Below the pieces are notes generated by a model, which saw only the letters and a list, made by a program, of their open reading frames with translations, had not been told where the DNA came from and did no database searches. Source: DATLXU01 sp035575515 (GTDB lineage Bacteria; Acidobacteriota; Blastocatellia; UBA7656). From it: a stretch of DNA of 64,000 nucleotides. The position numbers and the translations under genes were made by a program. Below, piece by piece: positions 42,405 to 52,115 of this stretch (positions are counted from its first letter, which is position 1; the number at the start of each line of letters is the position of its first letter). The DNA lies in contig DATLXU010000100.1 in NCBI GenBank assembly GCA_035575515.1, forward strand, positions 71,668 to 135,667. The letters are read 5' to 3'.

Positions 42405-43241
42405 ATGAACAAACAAGAAATCACGCTGGGCCACAGCCCTGACCCTGACGATGCCTTCATGTTTTACGCGCTCGCGGCTGACAAGATTGACACCGGCGGT
42501 TTGACCTTCCGTCATATCATCGAAGACATCGAGACGCTCAACCGCCGCGCGATGAACGCCGAATTGGATGTGACGGCGATTTCGATTCACGCTTATGCGT
42601 ATGTGCTCGACCAGTATGCGTTGCTCACGTCGGGCGCTTCGATGGGCGATAATTATGGTCCGCTCGTAATCGCGCGCGAGCCGATGGCGGTTGATGAAGC
42701 TCGCGCGAAGACTATAGCCATTCCCGGCACGATGACGACGGCTTACCTGACTTTGCGCCTTTGCCTCGGCGACGTGAAAACTATTGTTATCCCCTTCGAT
42801 AAGATCATGGATGCGGTTGAGCAAGGCGAGGCAGATGCGGGATTGCTCATACACGAAGGGCAATTGACTTATGCGGCTCGCGGATTTTCAAAGGTCATTG
42901 ACCTGGGCGAGTGGTGGACGGAGGAAACCTCTTTGCCGCTCCCGCTCGGCGGAAACGCCATCCGAAAATCGCTTGGGCCTGAGCTTATAAAAAAAGTGTC
43001 GAGCCTGCTACGCCAGTCAATCGAGTACGGGCTTGAGAATAGAACTGATGCCGTCCGTCACAGCATGAGCTATGCTCGCGGAATGCAAACTGACCTGACC
43101 GATAAATTCGTCGGCATGTACGTCAACAACTATACGATTGATTACGGCGAGCGCGGGCGCGAGGCTGTGCGACTGCTGCTCACGCGCGCTAATGAAGCGG
43201 GGATAATCCCCCGCCCCGTCCAGTTGGAATTTGCGTTATAA
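42405..43241 (+). CDS. mqnD: 1,4-dihydroxy-6-naphthoate synthase (futalosine menaquinone pathway)
   Basis: MqnD converts cyclic dehypoxanthinyl futalosine to dihydroxy-6-naphthoate. The 279-residue length is typical. It has the periplasmic-binding-protein-like fold with the family signature HSPDPDDAFMFYALA and DVTAISIHAYAYVLDQYALL, followed by GPLVIAREP. Its presence implies menaquinone synthesis by the futalosine route, consistent with the quinone-linked complex at 5694-10112. ATG 42405 is preferred, with an AGG just upstream; an in-frame TTG at 42393 is the alternative. It is divergent from enolase. Confidence 0.92.
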   Translation: MNKQEITLGHSPDPDDAFMFYALAADKIDTGGLTFRHIIEDIETLNRRAMNAELDVTAISIHAYAYVLDQYALLTSGASMGDNYGPLVIAREPMAVDEARAKTIAIPGTMTTAYLTLRLCLGDVKTIVIPFDKIMDAVEQGEADAGLLIHEGQLTYAARGFSKVIDLGEWWTEETSLPLPLGGNAIRKSLGPELIKKVSSLLRQSIEYGLENRTDAVRHSMSYARGMQTDLTDKFVGMYVNNYTIDYGERGREAVRLLLTRANEAGIIPRPVQLEFAL

Positions 43242-43515
43242 AACGCCGCGCGCACCAATACACACAGGCGAGCGCGAGTAATGAAATGAATCACCAGCGA
43301 TATTGCGCCAGGTCATGATGCCGTTACAGTCTGTTGTCTTGAAGTCCCTGCGCGCCGCCAGAGAGCATTTTTTTGATTCACATCTGTGCTTTACTGCAAC
43401 AATCGTAACGGTACACCGGTTGCTCTGCTATCTTTTATAAGGCGCGAGTTGTACGGATTGGTTACGAGGAATCGCGCTTGAACGAGGGATATTTTGTTTT
43501 CGTATTTAGTGTAGG

Positions 43516-43962
43516 ATGAACGCGGAAGTTAAAAACAGGATACTGCTTGTGGAGGACGATCCCGATACTCGATTCGCGATGACTCTGCTGTTCGAGTTGG
43601 AAGGATTCGAAGTTATCACCGCAACCGATGGACAAGACGCTTATTTGAAAGCTCAGGTCCAGCAGCCCGACGTTATCATAACCGATATAAACATGCCGAA
43701 CGTGAGCGGGTTGGATTTGATACGACTCATTCGAGGAGATGGCAAGCTGGCCGGCATTCCCATAGTGGCGATGAGCGCCGTCGAAAAACAATATCTCAAT
43801 CGCGCGAAAGAGCTTGGCGCGAGCGCCGTCTGCCAGAAGCCCATCGAATTCGATCAGATAATCGCCTTAATCGCGCAGATTTTCTCGGCCCGGCATCGCC
43901 GCAACCGCAGCCAGGTTGATCGTCGCAGGGCGAGTCGCCGCAATGACGGCCAGGCAACTTAA
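43516..43962 (+). CDS. Single-domain response regulator with basic tail
   Basis: Receiver of 148 residues: acidic pocket LLVEDDPDTR, phosphoacceptor Asp in IITDINMPNVSG, switch Ser in IVAMSAVE and Lys in CQKPIEF. After the receiver (about residue 122) comes an Arg-rich tail (RHRRNRSQVDRRRASRRN) of unknown role, possibly nucleic-acid binding or degradation-prone. No kinase gene is adjacent. A 274-nt gap upstream holds its promoter, but no clear sigma-70 site was found. Confidence 0.85.
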   Translation: MNAEVKNRILLVEDDPDTRFAMTLLFELEGFEVITATDGQDAYLKAQVQQPDVIITDINMPNVSGLDLIRLIRGDGKLAGIPIVAMSAVEKQYLNRAKELGASAVCQKPIEFDQIIALIAQIFSARHRRNRSQVDRRRASRRNDGQAT

Positions 43963-44033
43963 GCTCTTCGTGAATCGCAAATAGTGAAGCGTGACAGGCG
44001 ACAAGCTGCCATTCCACACGCTGTCTTTTCTTG

Positions 44034-45173
44034 TCACGATTTACCAAGAATCGAGCGAGCGATTATCATTCGTTGAATCTCGCTCGTGCCTTCACCTATC
44101 TCGCAGAGTCGCGCGTCGCGATACAATCGCTCGACCCGGTAATCGCGAAAGTATCCCGCGCCGCCGTGAATCTGCACGGCGTAATCAGCCGCGCGCTTTG
44201 CCGCCTCCGATGCATAGAGCTTCGCGATGCTCGCTTCAGTTGTTACATCTTCCCCCTGATCGTGAAGCCACGCCGCGCGCAGTATCAAGAGTTCTGCTGT
44301 ATCAAGCTCGGCTTTCATATCGGCCAGCTTGAAACTTATCTCTTCAAAAGTCATTATCGGCAAGCCGAACGCCTTGCGCGTAGTCGCAAAGGCAAGAGCT
44401 TCATCTAAACTTGCCTTCGCAATACCCAAACAGAAACAGGCCATGCCGATGCGGTCATAGGCTAGGCATTTCATCAAAACCGGAAAGCCTTTGTTTTCCT
44501 CTCCGATTAGATTCGACGCGCTCACGCGGCAGTCCTCAAAAAAAAGCTCCGAAGTAGGCGAGCCGCGCACGCCCATCTTTTCGAGCTTGCGCCCTCGCGC
44601 GAGTCCCGGCGCGTCGCCTTCGACAAGAATCAAACTGTAGCCGCGCTTTTCTTGAGCGGTGACGACGAAGACGAGAATCAAATCTGCGATAGGGCCGTTG
44701 GTGATGTATGTCTTCGAACCGTTGATTACAAACTCATCGCCGTCGCGCGTGGCGCGAGTCTTTATCGAAGCAAGATCGCTTCCTGCGTCAGGCTCCGTTA
44801 GCGCGAGCGCGCCAATCCATTCGCCTGAAATCAATTTCGGCAGATAACGCCTGCGCTGTTCTTCTGTGCCGTATTTCAGAATCGGATAGCCGCACAGCGC
44901 AAGGCTTGCGCCGACCGTTAGCGCAGTCGCCGCGCAGGCCCGCGCCAGTTCAATTGAAGCGATGCTGGTTGTGAGAAGGTCCGCGCCTGTGCCGCCGTAG
45001 CGTTCGGGAAAGTTCAGGCCGGTGTAACCGAAGCGTGCGAGCGCCGTGAGATTCTCGCGGCGAAAAGTTTCCGCCCGATCCATCTCCGCAGCAAAGGGCG
45101 CAATCTCTGCGGCGAGGAATTCGCGCAGCGACTTGAGGTATTGCTGCTGCTCATCTGTGAGACTGAAATCCAT
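44034..45173 (-). CDS. Acyl-CoA dehydrogenase (first of a pair)
   Basis: FAD-dependent dehydrogenase of 379 residues, alpha-helical N-domain, beta-domain with the signature ALTEPDAGSDLASIKT, and a C-terminal helical domain. The catalytic Glu lies in IGEGTSEIQRMIIAR. FAD-binding region features (QIHGGAGYFRDYRVERLYRD) are present. ATG 45173 is chosen; an in-frame ATG at 45203 would add residues encoded by heptamer element J. It overlaps in position with the second acyl-CoA dehydrogenase upstream (stop 45212), and the two are probably cotranscribed. Acyl substrate unknown. Confidence 0.93.
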   Translation of the reverse strand: MDFSLTDEQQQYLKSLREFLAAEIAPFAAEMDRAETFRRENLTALARFGYTGLNFPERYGGTGADLLTTSIASIELARACAATALTVGASLALCGYPILKYGTEEQRRRYLPKLISGEWIGALALTEPDAGSDLASIKTRATRDGDEFVINGSKTYITNGPIADLILVFVVTAQEKRGYSLILVEGDAPGLARGRKLEKMGVRGSPTSELFFEDCRVSASNLIGEENKGFPVLMKCLAYDRIGMACFCLGIAKASLDEALAFATTRKAFGLPIMTFEEISFKLADMKAELDTAELLILRAAWLHDQGEDVTTEASIAKLYASEAAKRAADYAVQIHGGAGYFRDYRVERLYRDARLCEIGEGTSEIQRMIIARSILGKS

Positions 45174-45176
45174 AAG

Positions 45177-45217
45177 GCAGTTGCCGGTTGTCAGTTGTGA
45201 CAACTAACTGCTCACTG
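45177..45217. repeat. Heptamer element J (unit CAGTTGT)
   Basis: GGCAGTTGCCGGTTGTCAG followed by the inverted GACAACTAACTGCTCACTG. It overlaps the stop of the upstream dehydrogenase (45212) and ends 4 nt from the ATG at 45173. Confidence 0.75.
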
Positions 45218-46354
45218 TCTGAGTTTTTTCAAAAGCTCTCGCGCGATAATCATTCGTTGAATCTGGTTTGTGCCTTCGACTATCTGGCCTATCTTCGCCT
45301 CGCGCATCAACGCCTGAACGGGATAGTCTTCGCTCGTGCCGTAACCGCCATAAATCTGAACCGCATCCGTCGTCACCTTCATAGCGGTGTCGGTCGCAAG
45401 CAGCTTTGCCATAGAGGCGATTGCGTTAAAAGGCAAACCGCGATCTTTGAGCCACGCCGCTTTTCTGATTACACATCGCGCAGCTTCGATCTGCGCGGCC
45501 ATGTCTGCGAGCATGAATTGAATGCCCTGAAAGTCTGCAATGGGCTGGCCGAACGCCCGACGCTCAGTTGAATACCTGAGCGCGTGATCGAAGGCCGCCT
45601 GCGCCGTCCCGATTGAAGTAGCGGCGACCGTGATGCGGCCTGAATCCAAAGCGACCATCGCGACGCGGAAGCCTTCGCCTTCGCGGCCAATGAGGTTTTC
45701 GCGCGGCACTTCGCAATCTTCAAAGAAGACCTCGCGCGTGTGGTGAGGCAGCCCCATCGGGCGTTCGCGCTTGCCGAAGGCCAGCCCCTTCGCGTCCTTC
45801 TCGACAATGAACGAGCTGATGCCTTTCGCGCCCTTCCCTTTTTCGGTCACGGCCATGACGATATAAACATCGGCCTCGCCGCCGTGCGTGATCCAGATTT
45901 TTTGCCCGCGCAAAATGTAACGGTCTCCGCGAAGCTCGGCGCGCGTTGCGATGTTTGCGGCATCCGAACCAGCGTGCGGCTCGGTCAAGGCGAACGCGCC
46001 TAATAGTTCAGCGCGCGCCATCGGCGGCAGATATTTTCGCTTCTGTTCTTCATTGCCGAACGTGTTGATGATGAGTTGCGGCAGTCCGTGAACGGCGAGC
46101 ACTCCGCCGAGATGGCTTTCAAGCCGCGATAGTTCTTCGAGCGCGATGGCGTAGCTCGAATAATCAAGCCCGCCGCCGCCGTACTCGGTCGGGAAAGGGA
46201 TGGCAGCAAGCCCGATTTCGCCGAGTTTGCGAAACAGCGGCCATGGGAATTCTTCATAGCCGTGCTTTTCCCAATATGGTTTAACGTCGCGCGCAACGAA
46301 CTCGTCAACGAGCCGCCGCAGTTGTTCCTGTTCTTCCGTCAGCGTGTAATCCAT
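45212..46354 (-). CDS. Acyl-CoA dehydrogenase (second of a pair)
   Basis: A 380-residue acyl-CoA dehydrogenase with the signature FALTEPHAGSDAANIATRA, substrate-binding and FAD motifs QIYGGYGTSEDYPVQALMRE, and the catalytic Glu in VEGTNQIQRMIIARELL. ATG 46354 is supported by GGAGG 6 nt upstream; the longer frame to 46495 has no support. It shares the operon with the class III CoA-transferase upstream (gap 25 nt) and the other dehydrogenase downstream. This trio suggests activation of a free acid by CoA transfer followed by two oxidations; the carbon source is unknown. Confidence 0.93.
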   Translation of the reverse strand: MDYTLTEEQEQLRRLVDEFVARDVKPYWEKHGYEEFPWPLFRKLGEIGLAAIPFPTEYGGGGLDYSSYAIALEELSRLESHLGGVLAVHGLPQLIINTFGNEEQKRKYLPPMARAELLGAFALTEPHAGSDAANIATRAELRGDRYILRGQKIWITHGGEADVYIVMAVTEKGKGAKGISSFIVEKDAKGLAFGKRERPMGLPHHTREVFFEDCEVPRENLIGREGEGFRVAMVALDSGRITVAATSIGTAQAAFDHALRYSTERRAFGQPIADFQGIQFMLADMAAQIEAARCVIRKAAWLKDRGLPFNAIASMAKLLATDTAMKVTTDAVQIYGGYGTSEDYPVQALMREAKIGQIVEGTNQIQRMIIARELLKKLRQ

Positions 46355-46379
46355 CGTCGCCTCCAATCCGATTAATACA

Positions 46380-47600
46380 TCAAACCCGCAGCACAGGTTT
46401 TTCGACTCTGCTCGAATCAGCCGAGCGGATGACTCCAGCCCTGCGCAGCCGCTCGCGCTCATCTGCATTAACGCCGATGCTTGCCAGCAACTCATCAGTG
46501 TGCTCGCCGAGCGCGGGCGATTGCTCAGACACGCGCGGCGACGTGTCGCTCATCTTGTACGCGAAGCCTAATTGCTTGATGCGCCCGGCAGACGTATGCG
46601 CTACATCAAGAATCATCTCGCGCGCGACGGTTTGCGCGTGCTCGAACGCTTCGGCCATCGCAAGCACAGGCTCGCAGCAGCAATCAGCGTCGCGCATCAA
46701 CTCAATCCATTCGGCCTGCGACTTTGATTTGAATATCCGGCGCACTTCTTCAAAAAGATTCTCGCGCGCATCGCCCGCATCAAACTGGCGCGGGATTAAA
46801 TCGTCGCGGCCAACTGTGTGGCAAAAGTTCGCCCAGAACTTCGGTTCAAGCGCGCCGAGCGTCATAAACCTGCCATCGCTCGTCTCATAGACGTTATAAA
46901 AAGGATACGCGCCCGTCAGCCCGTACCGGCCTGCGACGGGAATCTGTTTTCCAGCGAACTCGTGAGCCGCGGGGACGGCGAGCATCGAGAGCATCACGTC
47001 GAACATTGAAACGTCAACGTACTGGCCTCGTCCCGTCTTCTCGCGCGCAAGCAATGCCGCGAGCATCGCAAACGCCGCGATCATTCCGCCCGCAAGATCG
47101 GCCACCTGCACGCCCGGTATAACGGGCTTGCCGCGCTCATCCGTTGTCAATCCGAGCACGCCCGCGAGCGCGAGATAATTCAGGTCATGCCCGCTGCGCG
47201 CCGCGTGCGGTCCCGTTTGTCCGAATCCCGTGAGCGAGCAATAAACAATGCGCGGGTTGATTTCGGAAACAGACTTGTAGCCGATGCCGAGACGGTCAAC
47301 CACGCCGGGCCGGAACTGCTCTAACACGCAATCGGCTCTGGAAGCCAGTTTCAGAAAGATGTCACGCCCTTCCGCTTGCTTGAGGTCTATCGCGATTGAT
47401 TTCTTGTTGCGATTGACCTGAATAAAGGCTGCGCTTTGATTCCCGACAACGGGAGGGCTCCACCTCGTGGGGTCGCCTATCTTTGGCTCTTCGACTTTGA
47501 TGACTTCCGCGCCCAGATCAGCGAGCATCATCGAAGCGAATGGGCCTGGCAGCATGCGAGACAAATCCAAAACGCGAATGCCTTCTAATGCCTGTCGCAC
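46380..47600 (-). CDS. Class III CoA-transferase (CaiB/BaiF family)
   Basis: A 406-residue formyl-CoA transferase/CaiB-like enzyme, or alpha-methylacyl-CoA racemase relative. Signatures: GIRVLDLSRMLPGPFASMMLADLGAEVIKVE, QVNRNKKSIAIDLK, the likely catalytic Asp region near GHDLNYLALAGVLG, and YVDVSMFDVMLSML. The interlocked dimer fold is expected from family knowledge. The GTG start at 47600 has only a weak upstream sequence. The two acyl-CoA dehydrogenases follow downstream. Substrate is inferred as an organic acid. Confidence 0.92.
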   Translation of the reverse strand: MRQALEGIRVLDLSRMLPGPFASMMLADLGAEVIKVEEPKIGDPTRWSPPVVGNQSAAFIQVNRNKKSIAIDLKQAEGRDIFLKLASRADCVLEQFRPGVVDRLGIGYKSVSEINPRIVYCSLTGFGQTGPHAARSGHDLNYLALAGVLGLTTDERGKPVIPGVQVADLAGGMIAAFAMLAALLAREKTGRGQYVDVSMFDVMLSMLAVPAAHEFAGKQIPVAGRYGLTGAYPFYNVYETSDGRFMTLGALEPKFWANFCHTVGRDDLIPRQFDAGDARENLFEEVRRIFKSKSQAEWIELMRDADCCCEPVLAMAEAFEHAQTVAREMILDVAHTSAGRIKQLGFAYKMSDTSPRVSEQSPALGEHTDELLASIGVNADERERLRRAGVIRSADSSRVEKPVLRV

Positions 47601-47693
47601 CGGTTCACCACAATTCCCTTTCTTTCGCTATCGCCTGAGTCGGTCTTGTTTATTATTCGCCGCAATCCTACACCGCTTGTCTTTGGGCCGCAA

Positions 47694-48887
47694 CTAATTC
47701 AACACGCGAGTGTCATCAGGCGAGCACATCTCATAAACAACACCGCGCCATTTTATTCGCCGCGTTGTCGCTGATTTGATGAAGTTGTAAAGGAACACAA
47801 GCGAGACAAGTGGCCAGAGCAAAACATACATCCACCACAGCGAAAGAATATCTTTGCGCGATTGCGGCAGGGCTTCGCTCGCTGCGATGATGCGAAGCGC
47901 GCCTTTGATTGAGCCGAGAAGATAAATGATCGAGAGCATCACAAGTGGCGCGATTGCGACGCCGCCCCGAAGCGCGTTGACAACTAAGAAGGCCGCGCCG
48001 CCGAAGAAGATTGCGCAGTACAGGATTTGAGAAATCAATCCGATCCACCACACGCGCGGGCGATAGGCGCGCGTGATTATCACCTGTCGCGTGGTAAACT
48101 CAAGCAGCGCGCGAAGTTCAACATCTTCACGCGAGAGGTTGAGGCACCGCGGCTCGAAGTGAATCCGCAGGCCCGCGCGTTGAACAGCGCGAGTCAGCGC
48201 GTAATCATCGCTCACGGCTCGCTGCCAGCTTTCTCTTACGCCGATGCGCTCAAATGTCTCTTTTAGAATCACAGTCGAGCCGCCCCAAGCGAAGTTGCGG
48301 CTGTGGTCGCCGAGCGTCGTGGCGACAGAGCCATTCCATGCCGAAAGCAATGCCGAAAAGAAACCGCCTCGCGCGGGCAAGTACCAGCGATACCCGGTCG
48401 CCGCGCCCACTCGCGCATCACGAAGCGGCGCAACAAGCGAGCGCAACCAACCAGAGCGAACGCGAGCATCAGAGTCCACGAAGACTAACGCCTGTGAATC
48501 ATCACTCACATCGTCGAGCGCGCAAAGCAGGTTGTTGACCTTCTCGCTGCGAACGAGGCTCGGCTCTGCGATGACTAATCGCGCAATACGGTTCTTATGC
48601 TTTGAGATGACTCGCTCGATGACGGGCCGCGCCGCGTCATCACTGGAAGCAATGGCAAAGATGATTTCGTAGTCGGGATAGTCCTGATTGAAAAGCGCGC
48701 TGAGATTTTCTTCAAGCTCCGGGTCTATGCCTTTGCACGGCGCGATGATCGTAAGCTTAGGAGTGAATGAATCGAGCGGCGCGCGAAGCGCGCGCCGAAC
48801 GAAGGCCAGGAATTGAAAGCCCTCTATGAGCGAGCCGATGCCTTGAAGTATCAGGAGCGCAGCGAGCGCGTAGAAGACGTAGACCAC
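47694..48887 (-). CDS. Family 2 glycosyltransferase (ceramide glucosyltransferase-like membrane enzyme)
   Basis: A 397-residue membrane glycosyltransferase resembling GT21/HpnI-type enzymes. N-terminal helix (about 2-22), cytoplasmic GT-A domain with TIIAPCKGIDPELEENL, the D-x-D motif VFVDSDARVR, and QRAVSDDYALTRAVQ (catalytic D/Q-x-x-R-W-like region). Several C-terminal helices follow (about 285-375). GTG start at 48887. Possible substrates are lipid acceptors, so it may contribute to glycolipids or hopanoid-type lipids; unproven. Its transcript is separate from the CoA-transferase downstream by a 93-nt gap. Confidence 0.85.
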   Translation of the reverse strand: MVYVFYALAALLILQGIGSLIEGFQFLAFVRRALRAPLDSFTPKLTIIAPCKGIDPELEENLSALFNQDYPDYEIIFAIASSDDAARPVIERVISKHKNRIARLVIAEPSLVRSEKVNNLLCALDDVSDDSQALVFVDSDARVRSGWLRSLVAPLRDARVGAATGYRWYLPARGGFFSALLSAWNGSVATTLGDHSRNFAWGGSTVILKETFERIGVRESWQRAVSDDYALTRAVQRAGLRIHFEPRCLNLSREDVELRALLEFTTRQVIITRAYRPRVWWIGLISQILYCAIFFGGAAFLVVNALRGGVAIAPLVMLSIIYLLGSIKGALRIIAASEALPQSRKDILSLWWMYVLLWPLVSLVFLYNFIKSATTRRIKWRGVVYEMCSPDDTRVLN

Positions 48888-49054
48888 TCAAACCTGCCTC
48901 GTGAGATTTTCGTTAATGAATCGAAAGCGATGTGCGATTGTCTCACTAACTAAACGAGGCTTGCAACCACAGGGCGCGCGAAGGCAACATAAGGTCAGTG
49001 TCGGAAACACGATTGACAATTTGCCGCGATAGTTAAATCCGGCTGAGGTGGTTT

Positions 49055-50071
49055 ATGATCTTATTGGCCCGCCACGCGCTGCTTGCATTGATGTGCTTTC
49101 TGCTCTTTCAAAACCCGTTGCCGCAAACTGATAAGCAGAAACAAATCCCATCGGAAGATGAGCCGATAAAGCTCAACACGACGCTCGTGCAGGTTCCCGT
49201 CGTCGTCAAAGAATCGGGCGGGCGATACCTGACCGATTTGAAGAAGGAAGAGTTTTCGATTTACGAAAATGGTGTGAAGCAATCGGTAGAATTTTTCGGC
49301 ACGGTCGAGAAACCTTTCAACGTCGCGTTGCTCTTAGATTCAAGCGGCTCGACCGCAGAGCAGCTTGAGCAGATAAAAGCCGCCGCGCTCGCTTTCATAG
49401 AAAACCTCCGTCCGCAGGATAAGGTCTTACTCATCGAGTTCAACGACAGCGTTCGCGTGCTGTCGGAATTGACCGCCGACCGCCAGAGTCTGAGGCGCGC
49501 GATAGCTGAAATCCAATCGGGCGAGTACACGCAGGTGTATGAAGCCGTCTACACGGCTGTGTGGGAGAAGTTCGAGAACGTCGAGGGCCGCAAGGCGGTC
49601 ATAATCTTTTCGGACGGCATTGACAACGCGAGCAGCGAGATAACCCGCGAAGACACGCTCGACGCGATAGTCGAAAGCGAAGACGTGATCGTTTATCCAA
49701 TACGCTACAGCACGAGGGCCGACGTCGAGCGGAAGATTGAAAGGCGATTCGCGACAAAGCAGGTGAACGATACCAACAAGCCCGGCGCAAGTTATGAAGA
49801 AGTGATGAGAGAGCTTGACCGCACCTATCGAAAGGCCGATGAGTATTTGCAGGAGATGGCGCAGCTATCAGGCGGCGTGGTCGAGCGGGCCGACCAGATA
49901 ACCGATTTGAAAGCTGCGTTCGGGCGCATAGCGGATGAACTGCGGCGGCAGTATATGCTCGGCTACTACCCGACGAGCGACAAGGGCGACAAAGAGCGGC
50001 GCATCTCGGTCAAGGTGTCGAGACCCGGCGCTATAGTTCGCGCACGACCTGGCTACAGGCTCGCGCAATGA
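49055..50071 (+). CDS. Secreted VWFA-domain protein, acidobacterial type
   Basis: A 338-residue protein with an N-terminal signal-like segment (HALLALMCFLLF). Domain start LNTTLVQVPVVVKESGGRY and KEEFSIYENGVKQSVEFFG precede the von Willebrand A fold with MIDAS-type motif LLLDSSGSTAEQL, Thr/Asp positions IIFSDGIDN and a C-terminal strand ending in ARPGYRLA. This arrangement matches the VWFA-related family expanded in Acidobacteria and supports that taxonomic placement. Its role is probably adhesive or regulatory, unknown. The ATG has GAGGTGG directly upstream. Confidence 0.88.
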   Translation: MILLARHALLALMCFLLFQNPLPQTDKQKQIPSEDEPIKLNTTLVQVPVVVKESGGRYLTDLKKEEFSIYENGVKQSVEFFGTVEKPFNVALLLDSSGSTAEQLEQIKAAALAFIENLRPQDKVLLIEFNDSVRVLSELTADRQSLRRAIAEIQSGEYTQVYEAVYTAVWEKFENVEGRKAVIIFSDGIDNASSEITREDTLDAIVESEDVIVYPIRYSTRADVERKIERRFATKQVNDTNKPGASYEEVMRELDRTYRKADEYLQEMAQLSGGVVERADQITDLKAAFGRIADELRRQYMLGYYPTSDKGDKERRISVKVSRPGAIVRARPGYRLAQ

Positions 50072-50145
50072 GCGATGATTGAGATGTTTAATTTGAATTT
50101 GCTTCTCCAGCCTAACCGTCAGGGCTATAATTGCGCCGTTGAGGA

Positions 50146-50815
50146 TTGGCCGATAGTGAATACGCGGAGAGTGCTATAAGCTTGCCAAAATCAGAGACGC
50201 TTTATACAGAAGAAGAATACCTCGCGCTTGAGCGCAGCACGGATGAGCGCCACGAGTATCTCGACGGAGAGATTTACTTAATGGCCGGCGAGAGTCCTCA
50301 ACATGGCGCTATTTGCACCAATATCGTGGGGCAGCTTTATAATCAATTAAGGGGGTAAGCCGTGTCAGGCATTTTCAAAAGACACGAAGGTTCGCAGCGG
50401 GCCTGCCCCAAAGAGCTGATACGCGACGAAAGGACTCTACTCTTATCCCGATATTCTCATCGTATGCGGCGAGCCGGTCTATCATGACAAATTTCAAGAC
50501 GTGCTGCTCAATCCGAAAGTCATAATCGAAGTCCTATCGCCAACCACAGAAGCGTTTGATCGCGGCGAGAAGTTTCTGCGCTATCGCACGTACCTTGAAT
50601 CGCTGACTGATTACATCGTCGTCGCTCAGGACAAACCTTTAATAGAGCATTTCAGTCTTCAATCCGATGGCAAGTGGGTGATTGCCGCGACGGCAACAGA
50701 TCTGGCCGAAACCGTCGCGCTTCCTTCGATTGATTGCGCGCTGAATCTCGGCGATGTCTACGACCGCATAGTTTTTCCCGTCGAAGAAGAAGAGCCACCA
50801 TCCGACAACGAGTGA
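50146..50815 (+). pseudogene. Uma2-family (restriction-endonuclease-fold) pseudogene
   Basis: Two pieces of one Uma2 gene. The first frame (50146-50358) reads TEEEYLALERSTDERHEYLD, with the family's Glu/Asp pattern, and stops at TAA 50356. The rest, KPCQAFSKDTKVRSGP and then GLYSYPDILIVCGEP...VIIEVLSPTTEAFDRG, continues in the +1 frame. It is interrupted by TGA at 50417-50419. A one-base insertion near the G-run at 50351-50356 plus one nonsense codon explain the break. The 50501-50815 reading frame alone is a C-terminal fragment. Uma2 proteins are common and poorly characterised. A sequencing error is possible for the G-run but not for both lesions. Confidence 0.85.
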
Positions 50816-50861
50816 TTCCTTGCGCTTGCTTGCAAGCATTCAGTCCAAACAGGCAAGATGA

Positions 50862-52046
50862 ATGCTTGTCATGGCTGACGGTTTCTCATTTCAAAGGCTC
50901 GCAACCGATTCACAAACGCAAGCCCGCGCGGGCCGCGTCACAACCGCGCACGGCTCGTTCGATACGCCCGCCTTCATGCCCGTAGGCACTCAAGGCACGG
51001 TCAAGGCGCTCACTCAACAGATGCTCGAAGAGGCCGACGCGCGAATCATCCTCGGCAACACTTATCATCTTTACCTGAGGCCCGGCCACCTGACCATTAA
51101 TCAATTGGGCGGCCTGCACAAATTCATCTCGTGGGATCGCGCAATACTCACCGACAGCGGCGGATTTCAGGTCTTTTCGCTTTCCGAGCTTCGGCGAATG
51201 AGCGAAGACGGCGTTGAGTTCCAATCGCACATTGACGGCTCGACTCATTTCCTTTCGCCCGAAAAATCAATGGAGATTCAAGCGGCCTTGGGCTCCGACA
51301 TCGTTATGTGCTTCGATGAATGCACGCCTTATCCGGCGACGCGCGAGCAGGCGACCGAATCGCTCGAATTAACCGAAAAGTGGGCGCGTCGCTCGAAGCA
51401 GAGATTAAATGAATTGCACGCGAATCCTGATGAAGCCGCTCGCGCAGGAATCAAAATCGTAAATTCCAGTCAAGCGTTGTTTGGAATCAATCAAGGCAGC
51501 ACCTACACGGACCTGCGCGAGCGCAGCCTCGAAGGATTAATCGAAATAGGATTTGACGGCTACGCCATCGGCGGGCTGTCTGTAGGCGAGGAAAAGAGCG
51601 CGATGTTTGAAGTCGTCTCGCACATCGCGCCGCTGATGCCTTCGGATAAGCCGCGCTACCTGATGGGCGTAGGCACGCCTGAAGACATCCTTCGGGCAGT
51701 CGCCGAAGGCATTGATATGTTCGATTGCGTGATGCCCACGCGCAACGCGCGCAACGGCCAGCTATTTACGAGCAAGGGGAAGCTCAACATAAAGAACTCG
51801 CGCTACCGCGACGACGAGCGCCCTATTGACGAAGCGTGCCGATGCAATGTGTGCGCTCGATATTCGCGCGCTTATGTGAGACACTTGTACATGAGCGGCG
51901 AGATTCTCGCGTCGGTGTTAAGCTCCTGGCATAACGTGAGCTTCTACCTTGACACCCTTGCGCGAATCAGGCAAGCTATAACGCTTGGCACTTTTAAAGA
52001 ATTTTCTGATTCTTATCTGAGTGAACTTGCACGCGGACAGGACTGA
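50862..52046 (+). CDS. tgt: tRNA-guanine (queuine) transglycosylase
   Basis: Exchanges G34 for preQ1 in tRNAs with GUN anticodons. The 394-residue length is usual. Signatures: TPAFMPVGTQGTVKALT, DSGGFQVFSLSELR with a catalytic Asp, the second Asp region MFDCVMPTRNARNG, and the C-x-C-x2-C...H zinc site (CRCNVCARYSRAYVRH ... SSWHN). ATG 50862 (AGG 8 nt upstream) and ATG 50871 are alternative starts. It heads the classic tgt-yajC-secD-secF cluster. Assignment firm. Confidence 0.97.
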   Translation: MLVMADGFSFQRLATDSQTQARAGRVTTAHGSFDTPAFMPVGTQGTVKALTQQMLEEADARIILGNTYHLYLRPGHLTINQLGGLHKFISWDRAILTDSGGFQVFSLSELRRMSEDGVEFQSHIDGSTHFLSPEKSMEIQAALGSDIVMCFDECTPYPATREQATESLELTEKWARRSKQRLNELHANPDEAARAGIKIVNSSQALFGINQGSTYTDLRERSLEGLIEIGFDGYAIGGLSVGEEKSAMFEVVSHIAPLMPSDKPRYLMGVGTPEDILRAVAEGIDMFDCVMPTRNARNGQLFTSKGKLNIKNSRYRDDERPIDEACRCNVCARYSRAYVRHLYMSGEILASVLSSWHNVSFYLDTLARIRQAITLGTFKEFSDSYLSELARGQD

Positions 52047-52115
52047 TCCCCGAAAAGGATTCGGACCGCAGCCCCCGCGGGCGACTCCTCCCACAGAAGT
52101 GCCAGGAAGTAATCA

